DNA of 36,473 nucleotides from Lentisphaerota bacterium (GTDB lineage Bacteria; Verrucomicrobiota; Lentisphaeria; Victivallales; SZUA-371): NCBI GenBank assembly GCA_003246475.1, contig QKAL01000071.1, positions 1 to 36,473 of the forward strand, read 5' to 3'. Shown piece by piece: positions 23,803 to 32,094 of this stretch (position 1 is its first letter; each line of letters starts with the position of its first letter). The notes under the pieces were generated by a model. It saw only the letters and a program-made list of their open reading frames with translations, ran no database searches and was not told where the DNA came from. The position numbers and the translations under genes were made by a program.

Positions 23803-24999
23803 ATGCGTATGATCCGGTTCAACAGCATCGGCGGCGCCAGCGGCAACATGATTTTGGGCGCGCTGGCCGGTCTTGGTCTCGACCTTGATGAACTCAACCG
23901 CCAGCTCCAATCCCTGCTGCCGGAGGAAAACTACTCTATTACCATTACTCCTGCCGAGCAGTACCATTTTGCCGGAATCCATGCCGATGTGGAAATCCGT
24001 ACCGAACCCCATCACCACCGCCATCTGGCTGACATCGAAACGATTATTAATAACAGCAGTCTTCCAGATACCGTCAAGACCAATGCAGTAAAGGTATTCA
24101 ACCGCCTGGCCGAGGCCGAAGCCAAGGTTCATGGCACCACGCCAGACCACATCCATTTCCATGAAGTCGGTGCTATTGATTCGATTGTGGACATCGTCGG
24201 CTGCTGCCTGGCGTTGCATATGCTAAACGTCGAAAAAGTCGGTGTGGGTTCGCTGCCGCTGGGATGCGGTACGGTACAATGTGCGCACGGCGTTCTCCCG
24301 GTTCCGGTCCCGGCTACCGTCGAATTGTTACGCGGCATGGCTGTATGCCAGACCGATGAACCGTTCGAACTGGTCACTCCGACCGGCGCTGCACTGCTGA
24401 GCTGCTGGCAGAGTGACCTGCCCGCCAACGGCAAGGTTCTTGCTTCCGCCTACGGCTTCGGGACGCGTAAGCTCAACTCCCGCCCCAATATGCTTCGCGC
24501 TATCCTGCTGGAAAGCGGCGATTCTCAGGGAGATGAATGCCATGATCGTTGCATGGTGATGGAGTGCAATATCGACGACTGCCCGCCGGAAATCGTCGGC
24601 AGCCTGTTTGACCGTCTGTTTAAGGCCGGTGCACTGGAGGTTTTTTCCCAGCCGGTATTGATGAAGAAGCAGCGTCATGGCATGCTTTTGACCGTCATCT
24701 GTCTGCCGGAATTGATGGCGGCGCTGGAGGAGATCATCTTTTCTGAAACCACCACTTTCGGCATCCGCTCGCATCAGGTAGAACGCAGCAAGCTTTCCCG
24801 CCGGATGGTAACGGTCGTTACCCCATACGGCAAAATATCACTTAAAGCCGGATTTCGCGACCACAAGCTCTATTCACTGTCGCCGGAACATGACGACTGC
24901 GTTGCCGCCGCGGCGCTCCATGACGTTACGGTCAAAGAGGTTTACACCGCCGCCACGATCGCCGGACGCGAACTGAAGCTCCCGTTCCTCAATGACTGA
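23803..24999 (+). CDS. larC: LarC-family nickel insertion protein for nickel-pincer nucleotide synthesis
   Basis: The 398-residue protein matches LarC (formerly DUF111), the CTP-dependent cyclometallase that inserts nickel to finish the nickel-pincer nucleotide of LarA-type racemases and epimerases. N-terminal features are FNSIGGASGNMILGAL, THIHFHEVGAIDSIVDIVG-like residues (HIHFHEVGAIDS) and a histidine-rich patch (HHHRH). The C-terminal half has MECNIDDCPPEIVGSLFDRLF and VLMKKQRHG, corresponding to LarC2. In Lactobacillus the two halves are joined by a frameshift; here they are one frame. The usual FDxxxGxSGDM opening is altered to FNxxxGxSGNM. larA, larB and larE are not in the window. GGGAG precedes the ATG by about nine bases. 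Confidence 0.9.
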   Translation: MRMIRFNSIGGASGNMILGALAGLGLDLDELNRQLQSLLPEENYSITITPAEQYHFAGIHADVEIRTEPHHHRHLADIETIINNSSLPDTVKTNAVKVFNRLAEAEAKVHGTTPDHIHFHEVGAIDSIVDIVGCCLALHMLNVEKVGVGSLPLGCGTVQCAHGVLPVPVPATVELLRGMAVCQTDEPFELVTPTGAALLSCWQSDLPANGKVLASAYGFGTRKLNSRPNMLRAILLESGDSQGDECHDRCMVMECNIDDCPPEIVGSLFDRLFKAGALEVFSQPVLMKKQRHGMLLTVICLPELMAALEEIIFSETTTFGIRSHQVERSKLSRRMVTVVTPYGKISLKAGFRDHKLYSLSPEHDDCVAAAALHDVTVKEVYTAATIAGRELKLPFLND

Positions 25000-25064
25000 T
25001 TTTTTGAATTGTTGCAAAGAAATCACCGGGTAACGACGTCATATAAGAAAACATGGGAGCTTAT

Positions 25065-25163
25065 ATGAAAATTATTAATTTCGTAACGTTGTTTTTCCTC
25101 GCGGCAATGGCACTGACCGGAACGGAACCCAGAAATTCCGCCGCCCAATCAGAGTCGCCGTAG
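25065..25163 (+). CDS. Short ORF resembling a bare signal peptide (32 aa)
   Basis: This ORF is below the size of the ORF track. MKIINF is followed by a hydrophobic core (VTLFFLAAMALTG) and a polar end (TEPRNSAAQSESP), then a TAG stop. GGGAGC lies a few bases before the ATG, and an in-frame ATG also exists at 25053. It looks like a Sec signal peptide with almost no mature part: a small secreted peptide, a leader peptide, or the remnant of a truncated secreted-protein gene. The 3' end overlaps nested inverted repeats. Confidence 0.35.
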   Translation: MKIINFVTLFFLAAMALTGTEPRNSAAQSESP

Positions 25164-25195
25164 CTCTGAGCCATATGGATGACTGAGCGGAATTT
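25133..25195. repeat. Nested inverted repeats downstream of larC
   Basis: AAATTCCGC (25133-25141) and GCGGAATTT (25187-25195) are perfect 9-bp complements. Between them TCAGAG and CTCTGA (25149-25154, 25164-25169) form a second hairpin with a 9-base loop. No T run follows, so this is not an ordinary terminator. Confidence 0.45.
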
Positions 25196-25250
25196 TCCGA
25201 CTCGATAAATATTGAAATAACAGCCGCGTTCTCAACTGCCAGTCATGTCA

Positions 25251-26258
25251 TCAATACCAAATCATGAATCTTTCGCAATGATTTTTCTCATCTTCAGGCA
25301 AAATGGTCATGAGTTCACGGTATTCGATGGATGCTGGATCTTGGTCGGTCTCCACGAATTTCTCACGAAAAGCATGCTTCTGTTTTGTAAGTTCTACGTG
25401 TTGTTTGATGATTCGCTGATATTCCGGGTCGGCATCTTTGACGCTCATCAAGAATTTTATTTTTTCACGGTATTCCTTATCCATGCTGGAATTATCCGGA
25501 TTGCACATCAACTGAATTTTCCGGAATCGCCGATACTGGTCGATATGGATTTCATTGAGTATGGCTTCCCGTTCATAAAGCTTCAGAGAGAGGTCGAGTT
25601 CCTGACGCATAAAATTCAAATATTCGGAGACTTTTTCGAGCCGACGCTCCAATATATAGTCCAGTACCGTCTTTGCAATAACGAGGCGATCATGGTTTGT
25701 TTTCTCGTCGACACTTAAATTTTTCACCGCCAAAACAGCGACCTTAAAGGCTTGAGTTCCTTTAGCCTCTGCCCGAGGCATGTTTGCCATCTCATGGGAA
25801 TATGAGTCATCGTTGACTTTTTCCATATATCTTTTATGTGTCATAATCCGGGAATCCAGTGATAATAGTTCAAGTTCGCAAGTAATATGAAGCAGTCGCA
25901 ATGATTCTGTTTCGATTTGCAGTTCGGTTCTGGCGCAATCAACCGAGTCGCACCGAATTATCATAAGTTTTCTGTTCAAATCAACCATGCCCAAGGGGGG
26001 ACTTGTGTCTGCTTTATTTCTCAACTCTTCCAGCCGAGAAAAAATTTTGGCGGCCTCGGGCTTGTCTTTCACAAAAGCCTTCGTCTGTTGTTGCAGTTTT
26101 AGCTTAAGTTGTTCTATCTTAGCCATCTGGTCTGTATATTCTTTGTTTTCTCTCAACGCAGTCTGATAGGGTTCTTCTATTTCCGACGGAATTACCAACC
26201 AGCCTGAAGAAGTTAATACAACCACTGTTAAAATAAGAATTATGATGAATATTCTCAT
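25251..26258 (-). CDS. Unrecognised membrane-anchored coiled-coil protein
   Basis: I do not recognise a family. The 335-residue protein begins MRIFIIILILTVVVLTSSGW, a signal anchor or uncleaved signal peptide, and then is almost entirely charged helix with heptad-like stretches (about 35-70, 200-250 and 270-320), suggesting coiled coil on the outer side of the inner membrane. Four or five cysteines are scattered (for example RCDSVDC). ATG26258 is preferred because AGGA lies six bases before it; the ORF-track start eight codons earlier has no ribosome site. It stands alone between larC (opposite strand) and the IS remnant. It could be a strain-specific or lineage-restricted protein. Confidence 0.65.
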   Translation of the reverse strand: MRIFIIILILTVVVLTSSGWLVIPSEIEEPYQTALRENKEYTDQMAKIEQLKLKLQQQTKAFVKDKPEAAKIFSRLEELRNKADTSPPLGMVDLNRKLMIIRCDSVDCARTELQIETESLRLLHITCELELLSLDSRIMTHKRYMEKVNDDSYSHEMANMPRAEAKGTQAFKVAVLAVKNLSVDEKTNHDRLVIAKTVLDYILERRLEKVSEYLNFMRQELDLSLKLYEREAILNEIHIDQYRRFRKIQLMCNPDNSSMDKEYREKIKFLMSVKDADPEYQRIIKQHVELTKQKHAFREKFVETDQDPASIEYRELMTILPEDEKNHCERFMIWY

Positions 26259-26383
26259 GATCCATCCTGTTTTACATTTCAATTTAGGTCATTCCTGTCC
26301 AAAATAAGTTTTGAAAAGTATAGAAAAAGCGGGTTCTCAGGCTAAGGTAATAATTTGCTTCAACTCAGGGAGTCGCCCTTGGA

Positions 26384-26699
26384 ATGATACACGGGAAAAG
26401 AATATTCCGCCAGTACATGGACTTAATAAATCTTGGAAAATTCGACAAAATGTCAGGTGGCGGCAGGCGAACTAGGGAAGCAAGGGATTTTCAAGTTGGG
26501 ATTTGCTGGTGTCTGTGATATATCTGCAACTGGTACAGGCAACCCTTGGTGACATCTATTGTGACAGCTGGCAGATTGAGGCGTTTTTTCGTTATCTCAA
26601 GCAGAATCTGAAGATAAAGCCTTTGTCGGAACGAGTCTGCACACGGTATTGATTAAAGTTTGTACTGCAGGTTTTTCGATGAAGAAATTTGTGGCTTAA
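26384..26699 (+). pseudogene. Decayed IS4-family transposase remnant
   Basis: Pieces of a transposase survive in three frames. ATG26384 opens MIHGKRIFRQYMDL, similar to the start of DUF4372-type IS4 transposases. A second frame from about 26503 reads DIYCDSWQIEAFFRYLKQNLKIK, which fits the IS4-family signature Y-x2-R-x3-E-x6-K with the Arg changed to Ser and the catalytic Glu kept. A third frame from 26619 continues AFVGTSLHTVLIKVCTAGF to a stop at 26697-26699. About 105 codons remain of an expected 350-450, so there is a large internal deletion plus two frameshifts. No terminal inverted repeats or target duplication could be identified. This accounts for most of the 500-base stretch without an intact gene. 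Confidence 0.75.
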
Positions 26700-26766
26700 G
26701 GAGCCGGCTAGTACAACAATGGGAGCCGTCTTTATTACTTCTGGAAACATTATGAACAGTGAGTAA

Positions 26767-27351
26767 TCAGTCTCCGTAAAACGCCATTTGATTGGCTGGA
26801 TAGTTGCGGCGCTGTACCCAGGATACGTGGTTGTCGAGAAACCATTGATTCTGTCCTTCCGCATATAGTCCGTTACGATGGTTGCAGAAAGTGTTGCCGT
26901 CACCCCAGCTCGAATAGGATGAGTCGAGCAGGATTGGCGCGTAATAGTACTCCCTGCGAAGAAACTTATTAATTCTTTCTCCCGTAAATTTTCCTCGGTA
27001 TCCCCAGAGATTATTACTAGGTCCGCGATAACAGTTTACCTCATTGGATGGGCAGTAAAAAACGCGAAGATTATTGGCGACAAATTCTTTCAGTATGGGA
27101 AAAACGCTGCCAGCATCAAAAGGATATGAGTAATTGGCAAGGTCAAGCGCTGTCACGTGCGGCAGACAATCCTGATTGTCGTTGGCATATTGCAGCACCG
27201 CCAGGCCGATATTCTTCACGTTAGAGGCGCAGCCTGTCCTTTTGGCCAGAGAACGCGCCCGCCCGAGCGCTGGCAGAAGCATGGCCGCCAGTATGGCGAT
27301 AATGGCGATGACGACTAATAGTTCAATGAGCGTAAACTTGCTTATTTTCAT
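26767..27351 (-). CDS. Type II/IV pseudopilin-like protein with a prepilin-type N-terminus
   Basis: The 194-residue protein begins [29 protein letters not shown], a prepilin-type cleavage/methylation segment with Glu at mature position 5. The residue before the cleavage site is Lys, not the usual Gly. The C-terminal part has HRNG...FLDNHVSW, a variant of the H-X9-DG motif common in planctomycete and lentisphaeral pseudopilin-like families, with a longer spacing and DN for DG. Such proteins are highly multiplied in Lentisphaerota and are of unknown function. The ORF track starts 23 codons too early, inside the regulator gene; ATG27351 has GGAG seven bases upstream. It lies 22 bases after the GntR/LacI regulator and is probably co-transcribed with it. 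Confidence 0.85.
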   Translation of the reverse strand: MKISKFTLIELLVVIAIIAILAAMLLPALGRARSLAKRTGCASNVKNIGLAVLQYANDNQDCLPHVTALDLANYSYPFDAGSVFPILKEFVANNLRVFYCPSNEVNCYRGPSNNLWGYRGKFTGERINKFLRREYYYAPILLDSSYSSWGDGNTFCNHRNGLYAEGQNQWFLDNHVSWVQRRNYPANQMAFYGD

Positions 27352-27373
27352 TTCATAACTCCACATAAAATGA

Positions 27374-28531
27374 TCATATAAGTTTGTATACGGAGTCGCG
27401 AATAACCAATTGCGGCTCAACCCGCAACTGGCAGGCCATATCTCCGTATGCGTTCTGCTGCTTCCGTCCCAGAATCACCTTTGCTGCCAGCCTGCCGATT
27501 TCGTAGAAGTCCTGCGATACGGTGGTCAGGGGGATTTTAAAAAACTGCGACACATCGACATTGTCAAACCCGGCCAGGGAAACGTCTTGCGGTACTTTAA
27601 TGCCCAGATCCTCAAGGATATTGTAAACCGACATGGCAATCCAGTCGTTACTGCAGAAGATTGCCGTCGGGCGGTTGGGTGAACGCATTAACGCGGTTAT
27701 GCGCTCCTGCAGAAAAACGATATTCTGGGAACTGCGGAATCCGCTCACTATAAGATCCTGACAAGGGATAATGTTGATGGTGTCAGGACCGATGTCAAGA
27801 CCATACCGGCTCAGCCCGGAGATCACGCCGGAAAGACGTTCCGACAAGCTGATGCGATCCGGAGACGCAGTAAAATAGCTGATCCGCTTATGGCCATTCT
27901 CGGCCAGATAACCGATCATGGTTTCGGCGCCGCGGGAGTTATTGGAAATAATGTAATCGCATTCGATTTCGGGAAAGTAGGCGTCGACAAGAACAAAAGG
28001 AAATCCCTTCGCCCGCATTTTATGCAGTTCCGATACCACGCGCGGGTCCAGTGCCGGCCAAACGACAAACGCCTCATGAAGAGGGTCGGCGAACTTTGCC
28101 AACAGATTTAGCTGTTGTTCCAATGTATTGTAGAAATCGACGCCGATATGATATCCCGCCGGGGTTAGAACGTTGTGAAGCCCCTCCATAATCCCATGGC
28201 TGACGGATATTGGTTCATTGGCGTTTGCCGGCGGGCTGATATATTTGATGATTCCTTTGATATTCGCAGGTCTGGAATCATCTCGCCGGAGAGAGGGGAT
28301 GCTTTCGCAGACGAACGATCCGCGCCCGCGGGTTCTGGTGATATAGCCGGCTGACGTGAGATTGGATAATCCTTTTGCAATAGTAAGGCGACTTACCGCG
28401 AACTCCTTTTCCAGCTGACGTTCCGGGGGTAGCTTCTGGCCTGGACGATATACACCTGTAGTAATACGTTTCAGAATCTCTTTTTCGATGCTTTTATATG
28501 TTAATTCTTTCTGAGACATTTCCATTACCAT
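27374..28531 (-). CDS. GntR-type winged helix regulator with a LacI-like sugar-binding domain
   Basis: The 385-residue protein combines a GntR winged helix (about 10-78: [24 protein letters not shown], then [13 protein letters not shown]) with a periplasmic-binding-protein-like effector domain of LacI type (about 95-380: [74 protein letters not shown]). This is the AraR-like architecture, in which a sugar normally relieves repression. ATG codons at 28531, 28525 and 28519 are all possible and no strong ribosome site decides. It is followed by the pseudopilin gene and preceded by a perfect-consensus promoter overlapping an inverted repeat, suggesting autoregulation. Confidence 0.9.
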   Translation of the reverse strand: MVMEMSQKELTYKSIEKEILKRITTGVYRPGQKLPPERQLEKEFAVSRLTIAKGLSNLTSAGYITRTRGRGSFVCESIPSLRRDDSRPANIKGIIKYISPPANANEPISVSHGIMEGLHNVLTPAGYHIGVDFYNTLEQQLNLLAKFADPLHEAFVVWPALDPRVVSELHKMRAKGFPFVLVDAYFPEIECDYIISNNSRGAETMIGYLAENGHKRISYFTASPDRISLSERLSGVISGLSRYGLDIGPDTINIIPCQDLIVSGFRSSQNIVFLQERITALMRSPNRPTAIFCSNDWIAMSVYNILEDLGIKVPQDVSLAGFDNVDVSQFFKIPLTTVSQDFYEIGRLAAKVILGRKQQNAYGDMACQLRVEPQLVIRDSVYKLI

Positions 28532-28554
28532 TAGTTACCCGCTATTTATATACA

Positions 28555-28584
28555 GATTATAATAAAGGATAATCCATTTGTCAA
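28555..28584 (-). promoter_or_regulatory. Perfect-consensus promoter with overlapping inverted repeat
   Basis: On the minus strand TTGACA (28584-28579), a 17-base spacer and TATAAT (28561-28556) match the sigma70 consensus exactly. The inverted repeat GATTAT-N8-ATAATC (28555-28574) covers the -10 box and half the spacer, the place expected for a repressor operator. The start near 28549 gives an 18-base leader. Confidence 0.8.
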
Positions 28585-28652
28585 TGATTACAGCAGGAAA
28601 AATCGACTATTCCACGGGGCGTAAATTTTAAGACGCCAGGCGGCAAACGACA

Positions 28653-28683
28653 AGTCCCTGAAACGATTTGCGCACCAGGGACT
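28653..28683. terminator. Hairpin downstream of rdgB
   Basis: AGTCCCTG and CAGGGACT form a perfect 8-bp stem with a 15-base loop, 28 bases after the rdgB stop. There is no clear T run on either strand, so it may protect the mRNA 3' end or act as a weak terminator. Confidence 0.45.
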
Positions 28684-28710
28684 CGAATAATTAATCAACG
28701 ACGCTGAAAA

Positions 28711-29313
28711 TCAGTTAAAATCGTTGAAGCACGCGGCCATTTCGTCTTCAACAAACTGAACAGCGGCCTTGACGGCAACAGCGCGGTGGCTGATCTGATC
28801 CTTAATATCGGAAGGAAGTTCGGCAAATGTCTTGTCGTAGCCGTCCGGGATGAAGATGGGATCGTAACCGAAACCATTGGCACCGCGTGGCGCGTCGCCG
28901 ATAACTCCATGGATTTCGCCGACGAAGGTCTCGATAACCTCACCGTTAAAAGCGATGGCAATGGCACAGACAAACTTAGCCCGGCGGTTTGCCTGCCCGT
29001 CAAGAGCGTTAAGCAATTTGGCGATGCGTTCCTGGTCGTTTTCCGCATATCTGGAGGAATGGATGCCCGGTTCCCCGTTTAATGCTTCAACACAAAGGCC
29101 GGAATCGTCGGCAAAGGCGGGCAAATCGGTATAACGGTTGGCGGCCAGAGCTTTGATTGAAGCGTTTTCCTCAAAAGAAACGCCGTTCTCCTCAATATCG
29201 GGATAATTCTTGTAGCGGTCCAGTCCGATGACTTCCACTTCCTGGCTTGACAACAACTTACGCAATTCGACCAGTTTTTTCTGATTGGTGGTTGCGGCAA
29301 CGATTTGAGCCAT
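28711..29313 (-). CDS. rdgB: XTP/dITP diphosphatase (RdgB/HAM1 family)
   Basis: The 200-residue protein is a house-cleaning pyrophosphatase that removes xanthosine and inosine triphosphates from the nucleotide pool. Family motifs are the opening IVAATTNQKKLVELRKLL, SFEENASIKA, FADDSGLCVEALNGEPGIHSSRYA, GEIHGVI and GANGFGYDPIFIPDG, ending with SHRAVAVKA. Length is normal. AGGAG lies about nine bases before the ATG. It is the last gene of the kinase-phosphoesterase-binding protein series, 43 bases after the binding-protein gene. Confidence 0.96.
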   Translation of the reverse strand: MAQIVAATTNQKKLVELRKLLSSQEVEVIGLDRYKNYPDIEENGVSFEENASIKALAANRYTDLPAFADDSGLCVEALNGEPGIHSSRYAENDQERIAKLLNALDGQANRRAKFVCAIAIAFNGEVIETFVGEIHGVIGDAPRGANGFGYDPIFIPDGYDKTFAELPSDIKDQISHRAVAVKAAVQFVEDEMAACFNDFN

Positions 29314-29356
29314 TATTGTTCTCTCCTGAATATGATATTATGTTTTGGTTTGTCTA

Positions 29357-31219
29357 TTAAGGTAACATTTTCTTTTGTGCCGCTTTATCCTCCCAGATTA
29401 TATCGGAGGGCACGCCGATCAACGGAAACAATCGCATGTTGCGGTATTTGCGGTTCATCACCAGCAGCGAATCCGGAGAAAAGAGGAAGGTATAAGGCTG
29501 TTCCTCATGCAGCAGCTGATGAAATTTGTGGCACAGTTCAATACGCTTCTGGAGGTCAAAAGTTACCCTGATTTCTTCAATAAGTTTATCCGCTTCGGCA
29601 TTCTTGAAATAAATATGGTTGCTGGAAGACGGCGCATCGGCCTGGCTGGAGTGCCACAGCTGATACGGGTCGCTATCAAACGACAGCCCCCATAACAGGC
29701 AACAGGTGTCGAATGATTTCTGCTCCAGCCTCTGAACGTACACGGACCATTCAACCGACTGAAGGTTCATCTCTACTCCGGCTTTGGCCATATCCTCTTT
29801 GATGATGGCAAGAACTTTCTGTAAAGTCGTACTATTGGCAATCTGGAGCATGGTAAAACTGAATTTCTTGCCGTCCCGGTCCAGAATGCCGTCTCCATCG
29901 GAGTCTTTCCAACCTGCTTCCGCCAGAAGTTGCTTCGCCTCATCGGGAGAAAACCCGTATGGCTTGATCTTATTGTCATTATACGGGCTGTCGATATAGA
30001 ACGGACCGGTAACGATCCGGCCCAGGCCGAACAGTACTTCCTTGATAATACGTTCACGATTAATCAGATGGGTCAGTGCCTGACGCACCTTACGGTCTTG
30101 AAACAGCGGGTTCTTCAAATTATAACCGATATAGGCGTATGAAAGTCCCGGATAACGAAACTTCTCCAGATACCCGTCATTCCCGAAAGCCGGGACATTG
30201 GTTCTGGTTTGCCATTGTTCTGGATTCAGCGAAAGACGATCCACTTTTTCCGCTGTCAACGCCTGGAACGCGGTGTTGGGATGTTTGATGACATCATAGA
30301 CCAGCTCCTTGAGCTTTGGCATCACACCATAGTCCTTGCCGAAATATTTCTCCCAACGGGTAAAGACCACGCGCTGGCCCTTTTCCCAACGGTCGAAACG
30401 GTAAGGCCCGCAGCCAACGATAATACGATTGCGCTGGTGATCGTCGTTGAATTTCTTTCCGTCAAAAGGACCGGGATAATCATGATAGAAATGGCGGGGC
30501 AGCGGTTGAAGTCCCATCGTAATGCTCTCTGATAGGAAATAACGTTTTTTCCAGATTACCTTGAATTCGTATTTATTGATTACCTCAATCCGGTCCAAAT
30601 CCTCCATATATCCACGCATTGGAGCACAATCGACATCGGGGTTCTTGATGACGTCGAGATAGAATTTGAAATCTTCTGCGGTAACCTCGACATCTTTCCA
30701 TACCTTGCCCGAAACCGGATCGGTAAAGTCATGCCAGATTACCCCCTGACGCAACTTGACGTCATAGGTCAATTTATCTTCGGAAAGGCTCCAGCTCTTG
30801 GCAAGCATCGGCTGAAAAATTTCCGGTTTGGCATAATTACGCTCCGCCAGGGCATTATACGCCAGCCCCCAGAAAGTACTGGCTGTTGCCTCATTGTTGA
30901 TGATGCTGTTGAGGTTCTGAGTCTCCGCCATGATCGAACTGATCAGGCGGCCCCCGGCTGGAGCGTCGGGGACAAAAAACTCACGGTTGGCAATCTCTGC
31001 AACGGGCGTTGTCGACGTAGCGGTGACCGCCATGACCGGACGCTGGCTGATTTTTTTATCCAGCTGTTCCAGCTGATCGCGAATCTGTCGGTTTTCCGCC
31101 AGAAGTTTTTCCACCTGAAAACGCAATGTGTCATTTGACGTGGTAAAGAAAAACGCGGCGACAACAATCACTCCCGCCAAAACCAGCATGGCAATGCCGT
31201 TGAAAAAACTGTGATTCAT
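29357..31219 (-). CDS. Membrane-tethered family 5 (oligopeptide-type) substrate-binding protein
   Basis: The 620-residue protein has the SBP_bac_5 fold of oligopeptide and nickel binding proteins (about 85-600: AKSWSLSEDKLTYDVKLRQGVIWHD, then GCGPYRFDRWEKGQRVVF, the RKVRQALTHLINRERII helix and GFSPDEAKQLLAEAGW). Instead of a lipobox it starts with one hydrophobic segment (about 7-26) and a heptad-like stretch (31-58, VEKLLAENRQIRDQLEQL), so it appears anchored in the inner membrane on a coiled-coil stalk. No permease or ATPase gene is adjacent; it sits after a metallophosphoesterase and a Ser/Thr kinase. It could be a sensor or an orphan binding protein using a distant transporter. AGGA precedes the ATG by six bases. 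Confidence 0.88.
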   Translation of the reverse strand: MNHSFFNGIAMLVLAGVIVVAAFFFTTSNDTLRFQVEKLLAENRQIRDQLEQLDKKISQRPVMAVTATSTTPVAEIANREFFVPDAPAGGRLISSIMAETQNLNSIINNEATASTFWGLAYNALAERNYAKPEIFQPMLAKSWSLSEDKLTYDVKLRQGVIWHDFTDPVSGKVWKDVEVTAEDFKFYLDVIKNPDVDCAPMRGYMEDLDRIEVINKYEFKVIWKKRYFLSESITMGLQPLPRHFYHDYPGPFDGKKFNDDHQRNRIIVGCGPYRFDRWEKGQRVVFTRWEKYFGKDYGVMPKLKELVYDVIKHPNTAFQALTAEKVDRLSLNPEQWQTRTNVPAFGNDGYLEKFRYPGLSYAYIGYNLKNPLFQDRKVRQALTHLINRERIIKEVLFGLGRIVTGPFYIDSPYNDNKIKPYGFSPDEAKQLLAEAGWKDSDGDGILDRDGKKFSFTMLQIANSTTLQKVLAIIKEDMAKAGVEMNLQSVEWSVYVQRLEQKSFDTCCLLWGLSFDSDPYQLWHSSQADAPSSSNHIYFKNAEADKLIEEIRVTFDLQKRIELCHKFHQLLHEEQPYTFLFSPDSLLVMNRKYRNMRLFPLIGVPSDIIWEDKAAQKKMLP

Positions 31220-31243
31220 ATCATGTCCTCTTAAAAATGTTCT

Positions 31244-32047
31244 TCACAGCTGAATCTGCTGATGAATGAAAGTATTTTTAAACTTATCGTATTCAATCAG
31301 AGACATACAGCCGTTTCTGGTTACCGAACCGGCACAGGATTCGCCCCTTCCGGAAGCGTCAAGCTTGGCATAAGGTTTATGCACGTGCCCGCACAAGGAT
31401 AGATCAATCATCCCCTGGCGCAACAGTTCAACCACTTTCTGTTGTCCGAACAAACGGTGCCTCACCCGCAGAAACGGATGGTCCTCGATCAATGGATAAT
31501 GTCCCACAATCACCCGCGGCCGTTCCGCCGGACGGGAACAGACCTCCTCGACAAAGTGGCAGGTATCGCGCTTCATCAACCCATGCGACGAAATCAGATT
31601 TGACGGCCAACTTTCGTTGACTACGAGGAAATCCAGGTCCTTATGCCGTTGCAGGGCCGGTAACTGGGCAAAGGTATAGCGCCCCCCGCAAAGATATTCC
31701 ACCATGGATTTCATATAGTTGACGCATTTGGGGCGGTGAACGTAGTAATCGTGATTCCCGGGGACAAAAATGAATGGGATAGCGGCATCAACCACCTTTT
31801 TCAGGATAGCTCTGACTTTGGCAAACTCCCCGGGTTGACCGGTCGATGTCAGATCACCGGTACAGACAATCAGGTCAGGACGGTGCGACAGGATATATGA
31901 TACAGCCTTCTCCAGTCGGCTCAGGTCATGTTGAAACTTTCGGCGGAATGTATAGTTGAAAACTCCGACCCAGCGCTTATCGATGTAAGCGAGAAAATCT
32001 TCCGCCGGTCCTCCGGCATGTATGTCGGAAAAGTGAATAATCTTCAT
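31244..32047 (-). CDS. Calcineurin-like metallophosphoesterase
   Basis: The 267-residue protein has all metal-binding motifs of the calcineurin-like phosphoesterase fold: FSDIHAGG near the N-terminus, CTGDLTSTG, VPGNHDYY, VGHYPLI and LCGHVHKPY. It is in the size range of cyclic nucleotide phosphodiesterases of the Icc/CpdA type, but the substrate is not decidable. The ORF track extends 60 codons upstream into the kinase gene; ATG32047 begins the first strand (MKIIHFSDIH) and is the likely start. It is 47 bases after the kinase and 24 bases before the binding-protein gene, so probably in one operon. It is not a PPP- or PP2C-type protein phosphatase, so direct reversal of the kinase is not implied. 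Confidence 0.88.
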   Translation of the reverse strand: MKIIHFSDIHAGGPAEDFLAYIDKRWVGVFNYTFRRKFQHDLSRLEKAVSYILSHRPDLIVCTGDLTSTGQPGEFAKVRAILKKVVDAAIPFIFVPGNHDYYVHRPKCVNYMKSMVEYLCGGRYTFAQLPALQRHKDLDFLVVNESWPSNLISSHGLMKRDTCHFVEEVCSRPAERPRVIVGHYPLIEDHPFLRVRHRLFGQQKVVELLRQGMIDLSLCGHVHKPYAKLDASGRGESCAGSVTRNGCMSLIEYDKFKNTFIHQQIQL

Positions 32048-32094
32048 TAATAACCTGTTATTCCGGCGCAACGGGGTCAGATCTGGAAACGGAA

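Noticed and set aside
29830-29930. DSDGDGILDRDG calcium-loop-like motif in the binding protein
   Set aside because: Similar DxDGDG loops are common at this position in family 5 binding proteins, so it is not a separate domain or novelty.
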